From NCBI RefSeq assembly GCF_031127905.1, contig NZ_JARXIC010000034.1:1-35328 (forward strand): a stretch of DNA of 35,328 nucleotides, read 5' to 3'. The notes under the pieces are model-generated. The model saw only the letters and a program-made list of their open reading frames with translations. It searched no databases and was not told where the DNA came from. Positions 16,587-24,985 of the stretch are shown here, piece after piece (the first letter of the stretch is position 1; every line of letters starts with the position of its first letter). Origin of the DNA: Thalassobacterium sedimentorum (lineage in GTDB: Bacteria; Verrucomicrobiota; Verrucomicrobiia; Opitutales; Coraliomargaritaceae). The position numbers were made by a program, and so were the translations under genes.

Positions 16587-16889
16587 AGGCCGAGTATTAG
16601 AGCCCACCCAGTAAAACTAAAGCGGCCACGCCTGCGAAGGTTATCCTCTCAGTAAGCTTTCAAAGTTTATCCGCCTGACTTTCAAATTCCTGCTTGAGCC
16701 TTTCGATCGCTGCGACCGGATTTGCCCTCGCACGCTGGGACGAGGCTTTTAGTGACTCAGTGAAGGCAATACGTCGGCCTCCTAAATTTCACTAGCGCAG
16801 CTCAGTATCCCTCTGCTCGATCAAATTGATATAATGCACAATACCGAATAGGAAATATCATGGTAAAAAAAGGGAGCAGCTAAGCGCCA
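16587..16889. other. Convergent gap with a decayed reading frame
   Basis: This 303-base stretch lies between the ends of two convergent genes. Apart from the interrupted minus-strand frame described separately, I see no gene, repeat or strong terminator in it. Confidence 0.5.
16597..16788 (-). pseudogene. Possible decayed small membrane-protein gene
   Basis: The minus-strand frame from 16788 to 16597 reads as protein-like sequence: 'IAFTESLKASSQRARANPVA' and an amphipathic 'ERLKQEFESQADKL', then a single in-frame TGA (16660-16662), then 'KLTERITFAGVAALVLLGGL', which looks like a membrane helix, then a stop. There is no good start codon at the beginning. The composition suggests a short coiled or amphipathic helix plus one transmembrane span that was broken by the stop. 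No family is recognised, and chance remains possible. Confidence 0.3.
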
Positions 16890-19541
16890 CTAACGATAGA
16901 TTGGAATATTACGTAAATAACTACCATTGGAAGCACTCGGATTTACATTAATCAGAAATGCGGGTACTGAAGTAGATTGAGCAGTGCTAGGCAAGACACC
17001 GAGAAAAGCCCCCCAACTATTGATCTCAGTACTGAGGTTGGCTGGAAGTGGGCCCGTATTTACCTTAAAAACTTCTTCTAGTGCGAGATCACTTTCACTA
17101 ACAACAGCTGTATTAATTTCGATATCAGCGGCATCAATCGCAGCAAAAGGCACGCTAAAGACCGGATCATTAAACTGCTTAGTATACAAAGCATTGTATC
17201 GGTAGAAATTAATCCGATGAGCTCCAGCAAGCTTCTTGTTAGATGTCACAGCGATTTCTAAACCGGTATAGTTCGGCTCGAAATCACCGACCGCAATCTG
17301 GTCCCATGGATAATTATTACTCGAACCACCAGGATTCGTTAAATAAGCTCCATCCACTGCAGGCTTGAAGAATAGAATCGGATAAGCGGTGAGACTTGCA
17401 TCTTCGGCGTACACCCCTGCAACTTCGTCGACACTAGTCGTTACGTCGAGGTTCCCAGCAGAAATCGACTGCAGTTTGTATGGAATATCTTCGGTAATTT
17501 CGAGCCAACCTGTATCTGTAGGCTTACGGTAACGAATCGTATAATCATTGTCACCAAACACACTGTCAAATATAACAGCGACCTCATCGTAACCATCATC
17601 ACCACTGGCATCGATTCTAAAATTACCGACGGTAATATCGATCATCTTTTTTCCCATATTCGGAGCCAGTTTGATAATATGGTCAGATAAAATAAACTCA
17701 TCATCTTTGGCAAAGCCACGGCGAAAGATATAGATCGGGTATTTGCCTTCACTGTCCGCGTAACTAGGAATTGCCGCAATCTCAGCTTCTTCATCGATGT
17801 GAATATGTCCTTTACCAGGAAGCATATTACCGCCTGCAATGCGCTCCCAAGGAGCGGTACTGCGCCCACAGCGATCAAGCTCATTCCCCCATTGATCATA
17901 GATGATAATTGAATAGTAATGGGTGGTGTCTTCATATTCATTAAGCGTTGAATTGGCCTCATTCCAAATGACTGCAATCTCATCACCTGGTGAATCGTCA
18001 ACATAGTTTGCGAAAGCAATGTCCTTGGGAGTCGCCCCACTTGCATACATATCACTTAAATTACGAACCAAAGGATCTACACTCGTGTCGACTGCAAGTG
18101 ATGCGGCATTGACAACTTGTGCAGTGAAGCTTGCGCGAGTCGGTTCATTGAGCGTGACCACACCACTGGTGGTCACATGGAATAACTTGTCCGAATCGTC
18201 AATCGATTCATAAATAGCATTGCCCCCATCATTCTGGTAGCGGCAATAGTCCTTGTACGCGGTATAATCCTCCTGCTTAGACCACAGTTCGACAATAATG
18301 GGATCAATACTAATGTTGTTTTCAACGTGATGCCCAATAGTATGATAAAGAACACAGTGAATCGCGACATGCACATCCGTGTCCGCATCAAATGTATTAT
18401 CTATGATATCACAATAGTTACCATTAATTTTGATACCAATTCTGCAATCATTGAATGTATTGTTTTCAATATAAATATCATAAGCAAGGCTGCGACCTTC
18501 CAGAGACATATCCTTAATATCAGAAACCCCCATACGTGCAGCCACATCCACAGCAATTTTGTGCTGTGTGAAATCGTTATAATCAATCCGAATATTATGC
18601 GGCGCGACTTCGCGAATATCCTTATTTTCTCCTGTATTTCTAAAAAGCGATATCGCGGTTTGATGGGTTGTTTGTAAATGACTGTAAGTCCGCTGCACGA
18701 AGTCATTATTTGTAATAACATATTGACTACATGAGTCGATCACCACGTCACCAAAGGACTGAATTTTGTTGTTTACCGCATTATCCCGAAAATAATTATC
18801 ATTTATCACCCAATTTTGAGAATTATATTCTGCATAAATCGCACCAGAAAAATTTTCGGTCAGCGTATTGTCATAAATATAACCATTAAGACCACGTGGA
18901 TAGATCGCCCACTTGCAGCGTTGGATGATAAGATCTGTCAGTAGAATCTGTCGCTGGTGCCCATGCGCAGTCGCGACGCCATGCTTGAAGCCTCGAATGG
19001 TTAAATTATGAATTTTACTACCACTGGTAGGCGCCGACGGCAACGTGGGCTGATCAATTGCAACTGGAACCGATGTGGATGACGGTTGCTCAACTTGAAA
19101 GCATATAAAATTGGGCCACACAGTCGCATCCAGGACATACCCGCCGGAATCACGCGAATTAATGTAGTAGTCCTCTAATCCAATCCCCGTTTCAGCTGTG
19201 GTGACATCAATCACACAATTGTTACCATCGACGACGATATCACTATTCGCGATAATCTCAAAAAGAACAGTCGGCGCCCCGGATGCCGGGAGTGTCGGTG
19301 CCCAGTCCACTGCCCCAGGAGGCGTTGCAAATGTGACACTTTGATCAATGATAAAGCTTTTAATTAAGTGACCATCGGCATCATACCAGTCCGACCACTT
19401 TGTCGTATCCCAAGGATCAAAAGCAGTATCAATAAAGCTAATGTTTTCGGAAATTTTCTTTCCGACCGCATGGAGATTGGCTGCTGCAAACAATGTCAGG
19501 CCAACTAGACACATGTGCGCGAGGCGAAAGCGTGTAATCAT
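16890..19541 (-). CDS. Exported right-handed beta-helix protein with FG-GAP-like C-terminal half
   Basis: The 883-residue product starts best at the ATG at 19541, giving the signal peptide MITRFRLAHMCLVGLTLFAA; a TTG two codons upstream is less likely. Residues about 170-410 show the strand-turn spacing of a parallel beta-helix, with Asn ladders ('IYDNTLTENFSGAIYAEYN', 'WVINDNYFRDNA', 'YIENNTFNDCRIGIKINGN'), as in polysaccharide lyases and NosD-type proteins. Residues about 505-800 carry loops such as 'DDSPGDEIAVIW', 'GDDGYDEVAVIF' and 'YTGLEIAVT', resembling FG-GAP/VCBS beta-propeller blades with calcium loops. It probably binds or cuts a glycan outside the cell, but I cannot identify catalytic residues. 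No PEP-CTERM tail is present. A long AT-rich palindrome lies upstream of its start. Confidence 0.75.
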   Translation of the reverse strand: MITRFRLAHMCLVGLTLFAAANLHAVGKKISENISFIDTAFDPWDTTKWSDWYDADGHLIKSFIIDQSVTFATPPGAVDWAPTLPASGAPTVLFEIIANSDIVVDGNNCVIDVTTAETGIGLEDYYINSRDSGGYVLDATVWPNFICFQVEQPSSTSVPVAIDQPTLPSAPTSGSKIHNLTIRGFKHGVATAHGHQRQILLTDLIIQRCKWAIYPRGLNGYIYDNTLTENFSGAIYAEYNSQNWVINDNYFRDNAVNNKIQSFGDVVIDSCSQYVITNNDFVQRTYSHLQTTHQTAISLFRNTGENKDIREVAPHNIRIDYNDFTQHKIAVDVAARMGVSDIKDMSLEGRSLAYDIYIENNTFNDCRIGIKINGNYCDIIDNTFDADTDVHVAIHCVLYHTIGHHVENNISIDPIIVELWSKQEDYTAYKDYCRYQNDGGNAIYESIDDSDKLFHVTTSGVVTLNEPTRASFTAQVVNAASLAVDTSVDPLVRNLSDMYASGATPKDIAFANYVDDSPGDEIAVIWNEANSTLNEYEDTTHYYSIIIYDQWGNELDRCGRSTAPWERIAGGNMLPGKGHIHIDEEAEIAAIPSYADSEGKYPIYIFRRGFAKDDEFILSDHIIKLAPNMGKKMIDITVGNFRIDASGDDGYDEVAVIFDSVFGDNDYTIRYRKPTDTGWLEITEDIPYKLQSISAGNLDVTTSVDEVAGVYAEDASLTAYPILFFKPAVDGAYLTNPGGSSNNYPWDQIAVGDFEPNYTGLEIAVTSNKKLAGAHRINFYRYNALYTKQFNDPVFSVPFAAIDAADIEINTAVVSESDLALEEVFKVNTGPLPANLSTEINSWGAFLGVLPSTAQSTSVPAFLINVNPSASNGSYLRNIPIYR

Positions 19542-19608
19542 AAACAATCTGTATGGAGTGAGAATCGAATGGAATCAGCTATACCGATGAATATGAACAA
19601 AGCAATTA

Positions 19609-19650
19609 CAACTAAATTTAGAGTAATTACTATAAATTTAGTTGTTTTTT
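19609..19650. promoter_or_regulatory. 36-bp near-perfect AT-rich palindrome followed by T-run
   Basis: Arms CAACTAAATTTA (19609-19620) and TAAATTTAGTTG (19633-19644) flank AGTAATTACT (19622-19631), itself a palindrome, so 34 of 36 bases are symmetrical. Six T residues follow on the plus strand (19645-19650). It lies 67 bases upstream of the beta-helix gene start. No plus-strand gene would need a terminator here, so it may be an operator for the beta-helix gene or a terminator after the FUSC-like gene. Confidence 0.5.
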
Positions 19651-19842
19651 CATAAAACTCTCAACAGACATCTTACGCACATAGAAATCCCGCAAAGCTA
19701 CCAAAGAAAACTCGCGCATAAGATAGACAGAAATTTGACTGGTATCTCCTCAGGCTGGAGTACTCTCTCTCTCACAAGTTCAAACTATTTGCAAATTAGT
19801 ATCACGCCAGAAGATACCAATCCCCAGTTCTAAACAGGCCAG

Positions 19843-20424
19843 TCAACTAGCATCATCTCGAGCAGCTCTCTTTTTACCGCTCAGATCCGAAAGAGGTAGA
19901 CGCAAGCTCCCAGGTTTCTTATGATCTGGATCCTCTTCTGGCCACACTTCAGTGACGATGACTGCAATACAAGTACCGGTCGCCGACTCAAGGAAACGAA
20001 GCAAGGCATTCATATAGGGTGTAATATGAGGATCAATCACCGTTGAAACCATCATAATTGCAATCGTGATACAGGCTAAACGCGCATAATTCGGAACCCC
20101 GAAGCCTCCACAGACCAGAACGGATGCTACGATAGTGGCGCACATGCCAAGCGGATGAAAAGGCAGAAAAGTCAGGTACACTGCGGCGAAAGTCGCCCCG
20201 ATAAAAGTACCAACCATGCGTAGCAATGCGGTTTGCCAAGCATCCTTCCGATTAGGTTGCAAAACAATCAAAGTCGAAATCAAGGCCCACAAGCCTCCAA
20301 CATGAGACACCTCCCCCATCAAAGGAATACTTAAATAATAACCACCATAGTAGGCAGGCAGACAGGTTATAAACCTCCGTATCGCAAAACGTAGGGTGCG
20401 GTGCTTGTATTGGTAACGAATCAC
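19843..20424 (-). CDS. Half-size FUSC-like inner-membrane protein
   Basis: The 193-residue protein starts with GTG (20424) and carries one block of about five to six membrane helices: 'LPAYYGGYYLSIPL', 'GGLWALISTLIVLQPNRKDA', 'LLRMVGTFIGATFAAVYL', 'IVASVLVCGGFG' and 'LESATGTCIAVIVTEV'. The 'WALISTLIVLQPNRKDAWQT' and 'R..GT..GA' motifs are those of the FUSC_2/aromatic acid exporter family. Full members of this family usually have a cytoplasmic domain as well, and this one has only a short charged tail ('EDPDHKKPG...GKKRAARDD'). Family members are linked to efflux of aromatic acids or to stress tolerance; the substrate here is unknown. Whether the short form is complete or truncated cannot be decided from one sequence. 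Confidence 0.7.
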   Translation of the reverse strand: MIRYQYKHRTLRFAIRRFITCLPAYYGGYYLSIPLMGEVSHVGGLWALISTLIVLQPNRKDAWQTALLRMVGTFIGATFAAVYLTFLPFHPLGMCATIVASVLVCGGFGVPNYARLACITIAIMMVSTVIDPHITPYMNALLRFLESATGTCIAVIVTEVWPEEDPDHKKPGSLRLPLSDLSGKKRAARDDAS

Positions 20425-21086
20425 AATAGGGCTCTAAAATCTAATTAATCTGAAAATATGCATCGAATTAAACGCACTAGCACAAACTATGCTAGAATGA
20501 CCAAGGCATGGATGATGCAAAATAGATTCGATCCTGCCCGGAGAAGCAAACGATCCAATTTCTCAAGCATAGTCTGCATTTGTTCAGAAATGTCTTTGAT
20601 CGCATTTTCGCAAACCTGACCACACAAATAAACTGCATCATTGCGAATAACGATACGGCTCATACGTTGCTTTGTGTCTTGTCGCTGAATCTTCATGCGA
20701 CGCAGTCAAGCATACTTAGAAAAATAAAAAAGGCCAATCCGCCCCTATAGCATAAATTTGCGTCATTCGAGACATTCTCCAATCTCATCACCAAATGACT
20801 GACCGCCTGATCTGCCATTAGCCAGACACACAACTTAACACAATAAGTAGCCTCCGGCGTCCCGGAAACTAGTTTGCGAATTGGCATAATTCACCATGCG
20901 CTCGCAGGTCTCCAAACGAAGAGGCGGTAGCCCTCTAATTGAAGCCTAGATAAAACTTCCGCATCGGCCCCATCGATGCCCGATGGGGCAATTGGCAAGC
21001 ATTGACAACAGAGGACTACCGTACAAGTTAAGAATAAAAAACTCTCGATCTTTAAAACCGCCACAAATGGGGACAGAGAAGCTCTA
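20425..21086. other. Gap with gene remnant
   Basis: This 662-base stretch holds the RidA-family remnant (20487-20696). Upstream of it, minus-strand frames at 20693-20887 and 20891-21112 are open but resemble nothing. The first shares an ATGA overlap with the remnant, which may be chance. The leader of the histidine kinase gene is at the right end. Confidence 0.5.
20487..20696 (-). pseudogene. RidA/YjgF-family N-terminal fragment
   Basis: The 69 residues match the first half of the Rid family: '[18 protein letters not shown]' corresponds to the usual 'R-S--V---vYL-GQV' start, and '[20 protein letters not shown]' followed by GS corresponds to the 'di--Qt---L-kid-lL-eAGS' helix. After 'IIHALVILA' the frame stops, while complete members run to about 110-130 residues. 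The second half, including the conserved Arg that binds the substrate carboxylate in RidA enamine/imine deaminases, is missing, and I found no continuation in the other frames downstream. It is therefore a truncated remnant rather than a working enzyme. Confidence 0.65.
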
Positions 21087-22838
21087 TTGTTAATTGAGTC
21101 GCAGCGATACAATCGACAACAGCATCAAGCATCCACCGAAGCACTGCCCTACAGCCAATTGAACTATCAACACCAAAGTAAAGAAGCGCTCATCCAGCAG
21201 CTCGACAGGCTGAAGCAAGCACACAAGGCTTTACAGGTTTCCCATGAAGCAGCCAAGCATGAGCTCGCATCCACCCAACAGGTCCTGAATGAAAGCCAAC
21301 GCAAATATCATTTACTCACACACAACAGTGTCGAAGTCGTTTGGGCATTAGACAACAACTATAAGCTCAGCTACATCAGCCCATCAATCCAACAACAACG
21401 AGGAATCAATCCTCGAGAAGCTCTAAACGAAACCATTGAGGCCAGCATGCCTCCACATTCGCAAAAACTGTTCCTGAACAGCCTCATAAAGCATAAAACG
21501 AATGCCCAGACACAAACACCTCCGCTACAGCTGGAACTGGAACAGTATCATGCAGAGGGACGTTTGATATGGGTCGAGATGCGAATACAATTACAGCGTA
21601 ATCAACAGGGAACCATCATTGGCTTTGTCGGAAATTCTCGGGATATCACGTCTCGCAAAAAATCCGAACAGGCAAAAATGGAAATAGCGAAACGTTATGA
21701 GACCTTAATCGCTAAAGTCCCAGTAGGGATTTATGTACTTGGTCAAGGAAGTCAGGGCCAAATGGAATTTAAATATGTTAGTGATCGTTGGTGTGAGATC
21801 CACAAGATCAGTCGCGAGGAAGCGATGAAAGGGCTTTCCTATGTAAATAAGAGAATACACGAAGATGACATTGAGCAATTTCATTTGCTCAACGAGGAAG
21901 CGATACGTCATCGAAAAAAATTCACTTGGGAGGGGCGTATGATGAGCGGAAATGAGCTACGCTGGTTTCGCATAGAATCCACGCCGATCTCTTACAAGAA
22001 CAACGATCATGAATGGTTTGGAGTCGCCAAAGATATTACGTTGCGCAAACAAGCGGAAAATGCACTCCGTGAGCGCGAAATACAACTGCGCGAACTCAAT
22101 GCTCAAAAGGACAAATTCTTCTCCATCATTGCCCATGATCTAAGGAGTCCATTCAGTGGCATCCTAGGATTCAGCGAGCTACTGACGACACAGATAAATG
22201 AAGGAAACTACGATGACATACATGAATATGCATCAATCATTGAAAAATTATCCAAGCAGTCTATAAACTTGTTGACCAATCTACTCGAGTGGGCAGGTGC
22301 CCACACAGGGCGTGCACAGTTTGAGCCCCAACAGCTTGAGCTCAAAGCTGAAATTGAAACTAACAAGCAGCTTTTTGATGCCATAGCAGGACAAAAATCA
22401 ATCAGTATTCACAATGATGTCCCCTCAGGATTAATGGTTTATGCGGATAAGCAAATGATCAGCACAGTACTGAGAAATCTAATTTCCAATGCACTTAAGT
22501 TTACTGAACATGGAGGTAAAATCACCTTATCTGCCATTCAGGAAGGCGAATCTGTAATCACATCTGTCCACGACAACGGAGTGGGAATACAAGCCAATAG
22601 ATTGGACAAACTATTCCGAATCGATGAGGCAGAATCAACGCCAGGCACCAATAAGGAATACGGAACCGGACTAGGCTTATTGCTTTGCAAGGAATTCATC
22701 GAGCAGCACGGAGGCAACATCTGGGCCGAGAGTGAACTCAAAAGCGGGTCCACATTTTATTTTACACTATCCACAACGAGTCCAGCCCAACTAAGCCGAT
22801 CGACCTCCCCCCAAGAAATGTTGTTTTACGGGGAATAG
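21087..22838 (+). CDS. Soluble PAS-PAS sensor histidine kinase
   Basis: The 583-residue protein has no membrane segment. After a coiled-coil-prone N-terminus (about residues 30-75) come two PAS domains (about 72-190 and 205-330), both ending in the PAC motif 'G..kDIT.RK'. HisKA follows with FFSIIAHDLRSPFSGI (H350), and then a complete HATPase domain: N-box RNLISNALKF (N464/N468), G1 DNGVG (496-500) and G2 GTGLG (526-530). It should autophosphorylate on H350 in response to a cytoplasmic signal. No ATG is available before residue 121, and a TTG at 21087 is the best start because the PAS1 and coiled-coil region lies behind it. No response regulator is encoded nearby, so its partner must be elsewhere. 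The next gene follows after 26 bases. Confidence 0.88.
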   Translation: MLIESQRYNRQQHQASTEALPYSQLNYQHQSKEALIQQLDRLKQAHKALQVSHEAAKHELASTQQVLNESQRKYHLLTHNSVEVVWALDNNYKLSYISPSIQQQRGINPREALNETIEASMPPHSQKLFLNSLIKHKTNAQTQTPPLQLELEQYHAEGRLIWVEMRIQLQRNQQGTIIGFVGNSRDITSRKKSEQAKMEIAKRYETLIAKVPVGIYVLGQGSQGQMEFKYVSDRWCEIHKISREEAMKGLSYVNKRIHEDDIEQFHLLNEEAIRHRKKFTWEGRMMSGNELRWFRIESTPISYKNNDHEWFGVAKDITLRKQAENALREREIQLRELNAQKDKFFSIIAHDLRSPFSGILGFSELLTTQINEGNYDDIHEYASIIEKLSKQSINLLTNLLEWAGAHTGRAQFEPQQLELKAEIETNKQLFDAIAGQKSISIHNDVPSGLMVYADKQMISTVLRNLISNALKFTEHGGKITLSAIQEGESVITSVHDNGVGIQANRLDKLFRIDEAESTPGTNKEYGTGLGLLLCKEFIEQHGGNIWAESELKSGSTFYFTLSTTSPAQLSRSTSPQEMLFYGE

Positions 22839-22864
22839 ATTGAACGATTAGGCCTCGCATCCAG

Positions 22865-23434
22865 ATGTTAAAACAATCTATATGCGCCTACGTCTATTTA
22901 CTATTAACTGCCTTCGCACCTCTACTGGCCAACGCGGCTCCCAGTGATCCACGCGACGTGAACCCGATCGAGGTCGGCAGCGCGTTACCCGAAGCGCAAA
23001 TCACCAATGCCCAAGGTACCACCGTTTCCATACGTGAAATCGCTGGCGCTCAAAAAAGCATCCTCATATTCTACCGTGGTAGTTGGTGCCCTTATTGCAC
23101 GAAGCACCTCGCCTCAATCGGACAACATGAACAAGCCATCCTAAAAAAAGGTTACCAAATCATCGCCATATCACCAGATCAACCGGAGGCGACTCGCAAC
23201 TATATCGATAAGTCAGACCTCAACTACAGTGTTTATTCTGACTCTACAATGGCGGCCACCAAAGCATTTGGTCTTGCATTTGAATGGGAAAATCAAAAAA
23301 GCAATCGCACAGAACTGCGACCGGTCCCTGCAGTTTTCATCACCGATGCAGCAGGTCGAATTCGCTTTCGTCACTTTGATCCAAACTACCGCGAGCGTCT
23401 CTCACCCGAGGCACTCCTGAAAGCCTTGGACTAA
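22865..23434 (+). CDS. Exported peroxiredoxin-like (AhpC/TSA) protein
   Basis: The 189-residue protein has a signal peptide (MLKQSICAYVYLLLTAFAPLLANA) and a thioredoxin-fold AhpC/TSA domain. 'FYRGSWCPYCTKHLASIGQH' carries the active pair C75/C78, and 'IIAISPDQPEATRNYI' and 'PVPAVFITDAAGRIRFRHFD' are the expected later strands. The CxxC arrangement is that of the peroxiredoxin-like branch. The likely role is thiol-dependent peroxide or disulfide reduction in the periplasm. It lies 26 bases after the kinase gene and may share its transcript. No dedicated reductant gene (DsbD-like) is nearby. Confidence 0.82.
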   Translation: MLKQSICAYVYLLLTAFAPLLANAAPSDPRDVNPIEVGSALPEAQITNAQGTTVSIREIAGAQKSILIFYRGSWCPYCTKHLASIGQHEQAILKKGYQIIAISPDQPEATRNYIDKSDLNYSVYSDSTMAATKAFGLAFEWENQKSNRTELRPVPAVFITDAAGRIRFRHFDPNYRERLSPEALLKALD

Positions 23435-23510
23435 ATGCCAAGCAAGTGGCTAGTGATTAAAAAACGTCCGTCCACTGGAATAATTCTGCAGCTCGTGTAA
23501 CTTACAGGCT

Positions 23511-23957
23511 ATGACAACAACACTCACTCATTCTCTCGACCTATCTCAGACGTATCCACGTAGTCCACGCGCGAAGCTGGGAGGCTTTGTCACTGCGGCT
23601 CGCACACTGGACAAATGCCGTGCAGTGATCGCTGGAACTGAAGGTGAATACCACTACAATTGCCCACTCGATCAAATATTCTTTGAATTTTCGGGTATCG
23701 ATCCGGAGGCATTCAAAGCCTTTGTGGCGACAGATGCTGACGACGCCTCAGTTGCCAATTGGATCAAAGAAAACGGAAAATCGCACTCGCAAGAGGAAAT
23801 CATTCTTTGGAACAATAGCTTACGTTACAAGAGAATCAGCGAAATGCCCGCCAAGCTACAAGTGTTCCTGGAAGACTATATTGATGAAGTGGTGCCTGCA
23901 GGTAAAATTGTTTACTACTGGTTTGATGTCTACGACATCGAGGAAGAACGTATCTAG
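23511..23957 (+). CDS. DUF5069 domain protein
   Basis: The 148-residue soluble protein shows the DUF5069 signature: 'PRSPRAKLGGFVTAARTLDK' followed shortly by 'GTEGEYHYNCPLDQIFFEF' and 'GIDPEAFKAFV'. The family is common in Verrucomicrobiota and Planctomycetota and has no assigned activity. There is no signal peptide or membrane segment. The C-terminus is acidic ('YDIEEERI'). The gene stands 76 bases after the peroxiredoxin-like gene and just before a strong bidirectional hairpin. Confidence 0.85.
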   Translation: MTTTLTHSLDLSQTYPRSPRAKLGGFVTAARTLDKCRAVIAGTEGEYHYNCPLDQIFFEFSGIDPEAFKAFVATDADDASVANWIKENGKSHSQEEIILWNNSLRYKRISEMPAKLQVFLEDYIDEVVPAGKIVYYWFDVYDIEEERI

Positions 23958-24008
23958 ACACAAACAATCAAATGTATCACTCTTTATAATAATATAAAAG
24001 TTCAAGAC

Positions 24009-24037
24009 CTGCGCCCATCAGTCAATGATGGGCGCAG
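24009..24037. terminator. Strong bidirectional terminator hairpin
   Basis: CTGCGCCCATCA (24009-24020) and TGATGGGCGCAG (24026-24037) form a perfect 12-bp stem with a five-base loop. It lies between the convergent DUF5069 and DUF6515-like genes. Downstream T-content is modest in both directions, but position and stability argue for a shared terminator. Confidence 0.7.
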
Positions 24038-24094
24038 TTGTGCTCAATCTAGATACTCAGTAAAATAAATCGTACTGACACAGCTCAGGCCTAC

Positions 24095-24796
24095 TCAAGA
24101 CCAAGGCACTGGTACTACTTTATAACCATCTGGAGTCTTACGAAATAGGACCCCATCCACATCGAAGTATTCAATATCTTGGTGCCAAATCACACTGGCA
24201 TCTTCAGGCAGAGTTTTAGTTAAGGCGCCGAGTGGCATTTCAACCCAAACCAAACCCTCTGGCGTATTACGGAAAAATTGCCCCCCGCGCAGCAGCAATT
24301 CCTGTTCGCCCAGCCATACAGAACACTCTGGCGTTACAGGTGCAGTGGCCGTGGCCACAACTGGCGATTGTTGTACAATCGTAACGGGAGGCTCAACCAC
24401 AATGTAGCCATTGGGTGCCTGTCTGTAATAAACATTATTGTAGCAATAATAAACATACCCTTTATTCACGACACGGGTATGCCCTGGTGGCAGACTATGA
24501 ATCACAGCACCCCGTGGTGCCTTGGTCACCACATAACCATGCTTAGTATGCTTATAATAAACACCGTTATTATATCGAAAACTAAAATTACCGACTTGAA
24601 TCGATATGGAGCCCGAAGGCGGCTGTATGCCTACAAAGGCACCGATCACAGGACCATGCGATGAGCCAGGACCTTTCGCCGCAGCGTGGGGCTGAGGCGC
24701 ATGATGTTTAGCCGCACTCAAAGACACTGGCGATGCCGCAGTGAGAACAGATAAACCAACTAGAGACGCATATTTAGAGAGTGGATGTATTTTCAT
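24095..24796 (-). CDS. Exported DUF6515-like repeat protein
   Basis: With the ATG at 24796 the product has 233 residues and a signal peptide (MKIHPLSKYASLVGLSVLTA...SLSAA); longer frames to 24985 add an implausible cysteine-rich leader. After a His/Ala/Pro-rich linker, four related units follow a 'F.Y.NGVYYKHTKHGYVV..P' pattern: 'YNNGVYYKHTKHGYVVTKAP', 'CYNNVYYRQAPNGYIVVEPP', 'GGQFFRNTPEGLVWVEMP' and 'VDGVLFRKTPDGYKVVPVP'. Each is followed by 'G.....LP'. This is the repeat of DUF6515-type exported proteins, whose function is unknown. It reads convergently toward the DUF5069 gene and lies behind the uracil permease gene on the same strand, 189 bases away. Confidence 0.75.
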   Translation of the reverse strand: MKIHPLSKYASLVGLSVLTAASPVSLSAAKHHAPQPHAAAKGPGSSHGPVIGAFVGIQPPSGSISIQVGNFSFRYNNGVYYKHTKHGYVVTKAPRGAVIHSLPPGHTRVVNKGYVYYCYNNVYYRQAPNGYIVVEPPVTIVQQSPVVATATAPVTPECSVWLGEQELLLRGGQFFRNTPEGLVWVEMPLGALTKTLPEDASVIWHQDIEYFDVDGVLFRKTPDGYKVVPVPWS

Positions 24797-24985
24797 TTTC
24801 ACATATTTGGTTTCAGCTTGAAATCGCAGGCTGCTCCTAAAAGTTGCAAAAAAATCCCCACAGCACCTCTCGTTCGGCTGGAATTTCCGATGTATATGAA
24901 GCTGACTACAGCAACTAAACAGTTGACGCACAGCGCAATCAGATCTCAGGCGCTCCAGCCACTCACTATATTCAACCAGCGCCAC

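Noticed and set aside
19642-19833. 63-residue plus-strand frame in the gap before the FUSC-like gene
   Set aside because: It starts inside the long palindrome, has no family features and is antisense to the expected leader of the beta-helix gene.
20693-20887. 64-residue frame with an ATGA overlap to the RidA remnant
   Set aside because: The overlap suggested coupling, but the protein resembles nothing, and its downstream partner is itself a remnant.
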